This document shows, piece by piece, positions 59,694 to 64,000 of a stretch of DNA of 64,000 nucleotides. Below the pieces are notes generated by a model. It ran no database searches. It was not told where the DNA came from and saw only the letters and a list, made by a program, of their open reading frames with translations. Made by a program: the position numbers and the translations under genes. The stretch is from contig JALGQZ010000015.1 in the NCBI GenBank assembly GCA_023105745.1, forward strand, positions 23,107,499 through 23,171,498, given 5' to 3'. This DNA comes from Austropuccinia psidii (lineage: Eukaryota; Basidiomycota; Pucciniomycetes; Pucciniales; Sphaerophragmiaceae). Each line of letters opens with the position of its first letter. Position 1 is the stretch's first letter.

Positions 59694-61559
59694 CAGAAGA
59701 TATGTCTCAAAGAGATAGACTTAAAATACCTTGTGGTAATTACCAAAGCTTGGAATCCCACCAGAAAGCTCAAAATTCTGGAGGAGAGGGAATGCAGGAT
59801 AAGGGAGAATCAAGCCACTATCCAAGCTGTAGAAGAACAGCTGACCCAGACAGGGCATACTCAGATTTCTTCAGGCTAACAAGTAGTAGGCTAACCCAGC
59901 TCTCCAGTAGCTTCAAACAATTCAGGAACCAACAGAGCAGTGGCCAAGCGTCACCATTCCTCACAATCCCAGGTAGTTTCCAAGAGAAGACAAGGATACA
60001 AGGGCAAAAACAAGACCTCTTTCAACCAAAGGCAGAGAGAGTCAGACCCAATGTTCCAGAAGCTTTTGGACTTGGTAAAAGAAGCACACAAGAGCCAGAA
60101 ATAGTTGTATATACTTCTAGAATCAGTAACCCTATTAATAGAAATATTACCCCCACTCAGACAGCACATAATGTTGTTACACCTGAAAGTAACTTAAACA
60201 GCTATAAACTGTGGTCACAAATGTCTCAATTTTCAGTGAGAACTCAAGAACCACTTAACAATTTCAAGAGGATAAATAAGAGGGTACAAAGAAATGCAAT
60301 CTTACAAGAGGCTACTATTAAAACCATCCAAGAGAGCTGTGCTCAATTGAGCAAAGCCTTTGAACAAACCAACAAAAGACCCAATCAAGTCTTTGAAGAG
60401 CAACATTACTTCCAAAGGTACACCAATTTTCTGGATCAAGACATAAAAAAATTGTTTAATGTCTACCAAAACATGAAGACCCAACCAGAAGGCCATGCTT
60501 TGGAGAATCCATACCACCAAAAAGACATCAAATGATATTCCCTATTGGTGAATAAGGCAAGATCTCCATCTCAATACCAAGAGGGATATATTATGTCTTA
60601 TTCTTAGAAGGAAGCCTTGAAACAGCTTCCAGAGGCATCGAGCTGGCCCAAATTCTCTGAAACAGGAGAATATGATCATATGGAGGTCATTGACTATATT
60701 TATGGACTCTTCATTGATGTACCAAGCATACCAGCTTACTGGATTACTGCTAGACTTAATACAGAATTCAAAGGTCATGCTAGTATATGGTGCACAGAGA
60801 TGAAGGAAATCTGTCGCAGAAGAAAGTGTCCATGGTGGAAGAGTCAGATTATCCAAAAGCACAGAAATGATGATTGGATATGGAAAAAGAAAATGAAAAG
60901 TACTCTGTGGACAAAGATCCATATGGGTGGTGTCTTAGACAGTCTAAAATACTTGAAGTCATTGATCCTCAAATGAATATTCAGTTGAAGAACCATGAAC
61001 TCCTGACACAAATGCCAGAGGAACTAGAGCATGCAGTAAAATGCAGATGCAACCATATTTGCACTCTAGATGACATTTCAAACAATTTACAAGATGTAAG
61101 GAAAAGAACAAATATAGGGAAATATTCTCCATATAAAAGCAGTGGTTTCTAAGAGAAACAACCTTTCAAAGTTGAGCTCAAAGACAGACCCAGAGAAAGG
61201 GTGGCAGAAGTGGCTCAGAAGGAATTTTGTTTTTCACAACTGGGGTTCAACAGACCATTATTCTAACAACTGTTGAAAGGCAAAGAAGAAATTCTATGCC
61301 ATTGAGAAAGTCCCAGAGGAGGAATTCTCAACAGAGGATCCTGAATCAGACTCTATGGGTGATGCCATCAGAGAAAAACCTGATGATGAGCAATACCCAA
61401 GAGAAGAACTTCTAGTGGAATAACAAGAGGAAACACCACTGGAAATTCAGGACATACAGCTGGAAGCAGGCATGCCACAGGACACTGAAAATAGGAACCT
61501 GTGTAAAAACACACAATATGCATAGACATTCCTAGTTACACCTACCAAATGAATTAAAT
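59694..61559 (+). pseudogene. gag: E5 gag (stops and frameshift)
   Basis: The first 280 codons follow E2 gag (DMSQRDRL and so on) in one open frame that spans the site where E2 is frameshifted, and they overlap a decayed ORF A (stop near 59880). TGA at 60533-60535 and TAG at 60605-60607 interrupt it. The capsid region (WPKFSETGEYDH) follows, a frameshift occurs near 60885-60900, and TAA is at 61150-61152. The zinc knuckle near 61225-61265 is garbled. This copy is useful for showing the ancestral frame of E2. Confidence 0.85.
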
Positions 61560-63584
61560 TGTAAGGTTTGACTATGAAACAATAAGTAAAAATTACTAAT
61601 TTATTACTTATTGTAGTCTGAATGTCCTTATGAATTGAATAAATAAGATTAAAGATATAATAATAATAAATAATTATTATTATTATGGCGTAAATTAATT
61701 ATATTATTAAATAAATATAATAATATCATTTATATTATAAAAATATAATATAATAAATAAATATATTAATATAAGATAATTAATATATTTAAACAGCTCT
61801 TTATTATTGTTACCAACAAATAATAAAGGCGTAAAAAATTGTTTTTTATTAATAAAAAACAATTAATAACAATAATATTACTAATATTAAAGTTATGAAT
61901 TAATATAAATACTATTTATATTAATTAAAGAATTATTAAGAGAGTAATAATAGAGAAATTATTATAATAAGAGAAAATAACCTACTTTTAACACTTAATA
62001 TAATAATTTTGAAGTATTTTACGCCAAAAAATATAAATACAACCTTTTCAAATTGTATTTACAATAAAAATAAAGAAAATTACAAATTATTCTGGATTTT
62101 TACGTGGAAATGAGTTTTATAGAGATTTTTAACAAAAACAATTAAATAAATGATTTAATCACATCAAAATAGATGATTATAGCAAGGAGGTCTTTGGTCT
62201 TTAATAATATAATGCTTTTATATATAAAGAATAAAGAAATTACCTTTGATTTAACTGATTTAATGTTTTTGATGCGTCTGAGGGGAAAATAGAGTAAAAA
62301 GAGCTCTATTTATAGTAAATACCTCCCTCCTAGAGTCCAGCAGGCTTCTAGTAGACGTGTACTGATCATATCCACTGGAATTGATCAATATTTTAAGGTT
62401 TGAGGGTGATTACATCATGATCAAACCATATTACATCATTATTACACCATTATTTAGAGTTATCACTATAACTCTAAGTTTGATGACATCAGAGGCTTGG
62501 CAGAACCCCAAATTTCGTGGATTTTATTAGTTTTAATCATAAACTAATAGTATTCACCAATTTTATCACTCTTAAGACTGTTAAACTTAAATTAAGGTTA
62601 CAGTATGTGATCATAACTGCTCAAATTAAGCTCAAACTTTGATCCTCAATAACTTTCAAGATTTACACGCTACAGCAATTCAGAGAGTGAATTCCGATAG
62701 CCTGGCATAACCTTATTATGCTGCCAAGAGCTTTTCATTACATCATCAAAACTCTATTTTTGATGATTTTTCTGGTAACTCATCTTTTCTGTCGAAATTC
62801 AATATTTTAAACTTCAAACCTTGATTTCAGGGGGTTATACCCTGAATTTAATAATAAAAATTACATCATTCTTCACAAATGAACTAGGAGAATCCAACTG
62901 TATACTTTCTTTTAAGTTTGGAACACTTTCACAACAAAGTGGTCAACAGCTCTGTTGATTTTTATCAATAATTCATCATAGGTTTTAACCTTGTTTATAA
63001 TTAGTAAAATAAAGTTCATATCTGTGTTCTTACAGTAATTACGTGGTAACTTTATTTTTGGTTCATCATTCTATCATGTATAGTTTACAAGATATTAGCT
63101 ATGATCCTTGAATATATGCGTTGACCAAAAAAGTGCATATATTCAGGATAATTCCTTAAGTATTAACATTGGAAATTACCTTATTAATTGTTTTATGTGT
63201 GGATTCTCATGGGGAATCCACTGGTACAATTTATTTCACATGTTGTTTCATTAGTTCTTGAGATAAATAAGTTTTTATGGTTTTTATAAGGTATTATACC
63301 TTATAATTCCTTAAATATTGACTTTACAGATATGCCATAAAAGTGGTATATGTGTATTTTTCCATGGGGAATCCAATGGTATAATTTATTTTACATTTTG
63401 ATTCATTGGTTTTTAAGTTAAACCAATTTTTATACCAATTTATGGTATTTTTTGTATATTTAAGTAATTATTCTTAATGTATATTTATTCTAAGTAATTT
63501 TAATATAATTATATTAAAGTTATAATTATTCTGAGTCTTTTTTGTGACCTTATTGGGTATGTGGTCATATCTCAAAGGCTCACA
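61560..63584 (-). repeat. Solo LTR, 2025 bp, with TAAAT target duplication
   Basis: It begins TGTAAGG and ends GGCTCACA on the plus strand, so on the minus strand it has the TGTGAGCCTT start of the E1/E3/E4 LTRs. TAAAT occurs at 61555-61559 and again at 63585-63589. E5 gag/protease continues directly across it. No internal region is present, so it arose by LTR-LTR recombination. It is very AT-rich and has no gene. Confidence 0.92.
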
Positions 63585-64000
63585 TAAATACATACATGGG
63601 ACAACCACAAGGATTACTGTTTGTATTTACAATGCTCAACACCCATTGATCATTGACAGTGGAGCACATTCCTCAATAGTGGCCAGAAATTATCTGGATC
63701 ACCACGTCCCAAATTGGGGAAAAAAGCTCTTTCCAACCAAGTCAAAGAACTTCAAAATTGCATCAGGGAAGATGACATCCATTGGGAAAATTATCAATGA
63801 GATAATTATACCCAATAGGAAAGTTAATATCAGACTTAACCCAGAGTTTTTTGTGCTTGAAGATGCCCACATCCAAGGGTTTTTAAGGGGGATAGACTAC
63901 CAGAAGATGCATGGAATTGATCTTTACAATAGTAAAATCAGACACATTACCTTTGGGACAAACAAGGAAAAGAGACTTTCACTAGTCATATATCAAATAC
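63585..64000 (+). pseudogene. pro: E5 protease region, cut by the window end
   Basis: It continues E5 gag after the solo LTR and carries the protease active site Asp-Ser-Gly (LIIDSGAHSSIVARNYL, from about 63648) and the conserved block near HGIDLYNSK, as in E2. Through the stretch HIQGFLRGIDYQKMHGID the frame is continuous, which shows that the E2 frameshift at the same place is a mutation. Confidence 0.87.

Larger units (their letters stand above)
59694..64000 (+). mobile_element. E5: decayed E2-family Gypsy element, runs off the right edge
   Basis: Gag sequence from 59694 matches E2 gag from its 13711 region (minus strand). It is interrupted by a solo LTR (61560-63584) and continues to the window end in the protease. 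Orientation is opposite to E2. It has several stops and frameshifts. Confidence 0.88.

Overview
The window reads as a repeat-rich nuclear region of a basidiomycete fungus, possibly a rust-type genome. The basis is Ty3/Gypsy elements with a degenerate chromodomain-like tail, short GT-AG introns (58-86 bp), a fungal Tet-like 2OG-Fe(II) oxygenase and a Tnp2-type transposase. No ordinary host gene, tRNA or rRNA was recognised; nearly all of it is transposable element.

Layout. The window is a nest of insertions, resolved by matching LTRs, terminal inverted repeats and target-site duplications (TSDs). E1 (+ strand, old, four in-frame stops) is the outer Gypsy element: its gag-pol runs 1888-6707 and resumes at 47440-47832, followed by its 3' LTR. 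The right LTR (468-1887) of another element, E0, splits the E1 gag at the left. E2 (- strand, 6708-47439, TSD GCTAA) sits in the E1 integrase region. T1, a 31 kb DNA transposon (13928-44947), sits in the 5' ORF of E2. E3 (+ strand, 27878-38158, TSD AAAAC, LTRs almost identical) sits in a T1 gene. To the right, the E1 3' LTR is fused head-to-head at about 49085 to E4 (- strand, with a 1930-codon gag-pol ORF). E4 lies in a fragment of an E3-like LTR, which lies in E5 (+ strand, E2 family, decayed), itself split by a solo LTR (61560-63584, TSD TAAAT).

T1 is the most interesting object. Without E3 it is about 20.7 kb, with 40-bp inverted repeats, CGTCA-rich subterminal motifs and tandem arrays. 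It carries six genes: an unknown protein (15213-17074), a Tet/JBP-like oxygenase (18029-19373), a Pro-rich protein with a Zn2Cys6-like cluster (- strand, 20497-21877), an SNF2 ATPase (24931-27362), an unknown coiled-coil protein (- strand, 27670-40017, split by E3) and a Tnp2/EnSpm-type transposase (40978-44138). Six copies of a 24-bp near-palindrome occur only in T1 intergenic DNA, five of them 364-502 bp upstream of a T1 start codon, which suggests a shared control site. The oxygenase and Zn-cluster genes look intact; the others carry stops or frameshifts.

The Gypsy families E2, E3 and E4 share an unusual 5' design: a basic, helical ORF ('ORF A') overlaps the start of gag-pol in another frame. 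In E3 and E4 a predicted splice acceptor lies inside the first codons of gag, so intron retention versus splicing could choose between the two products.
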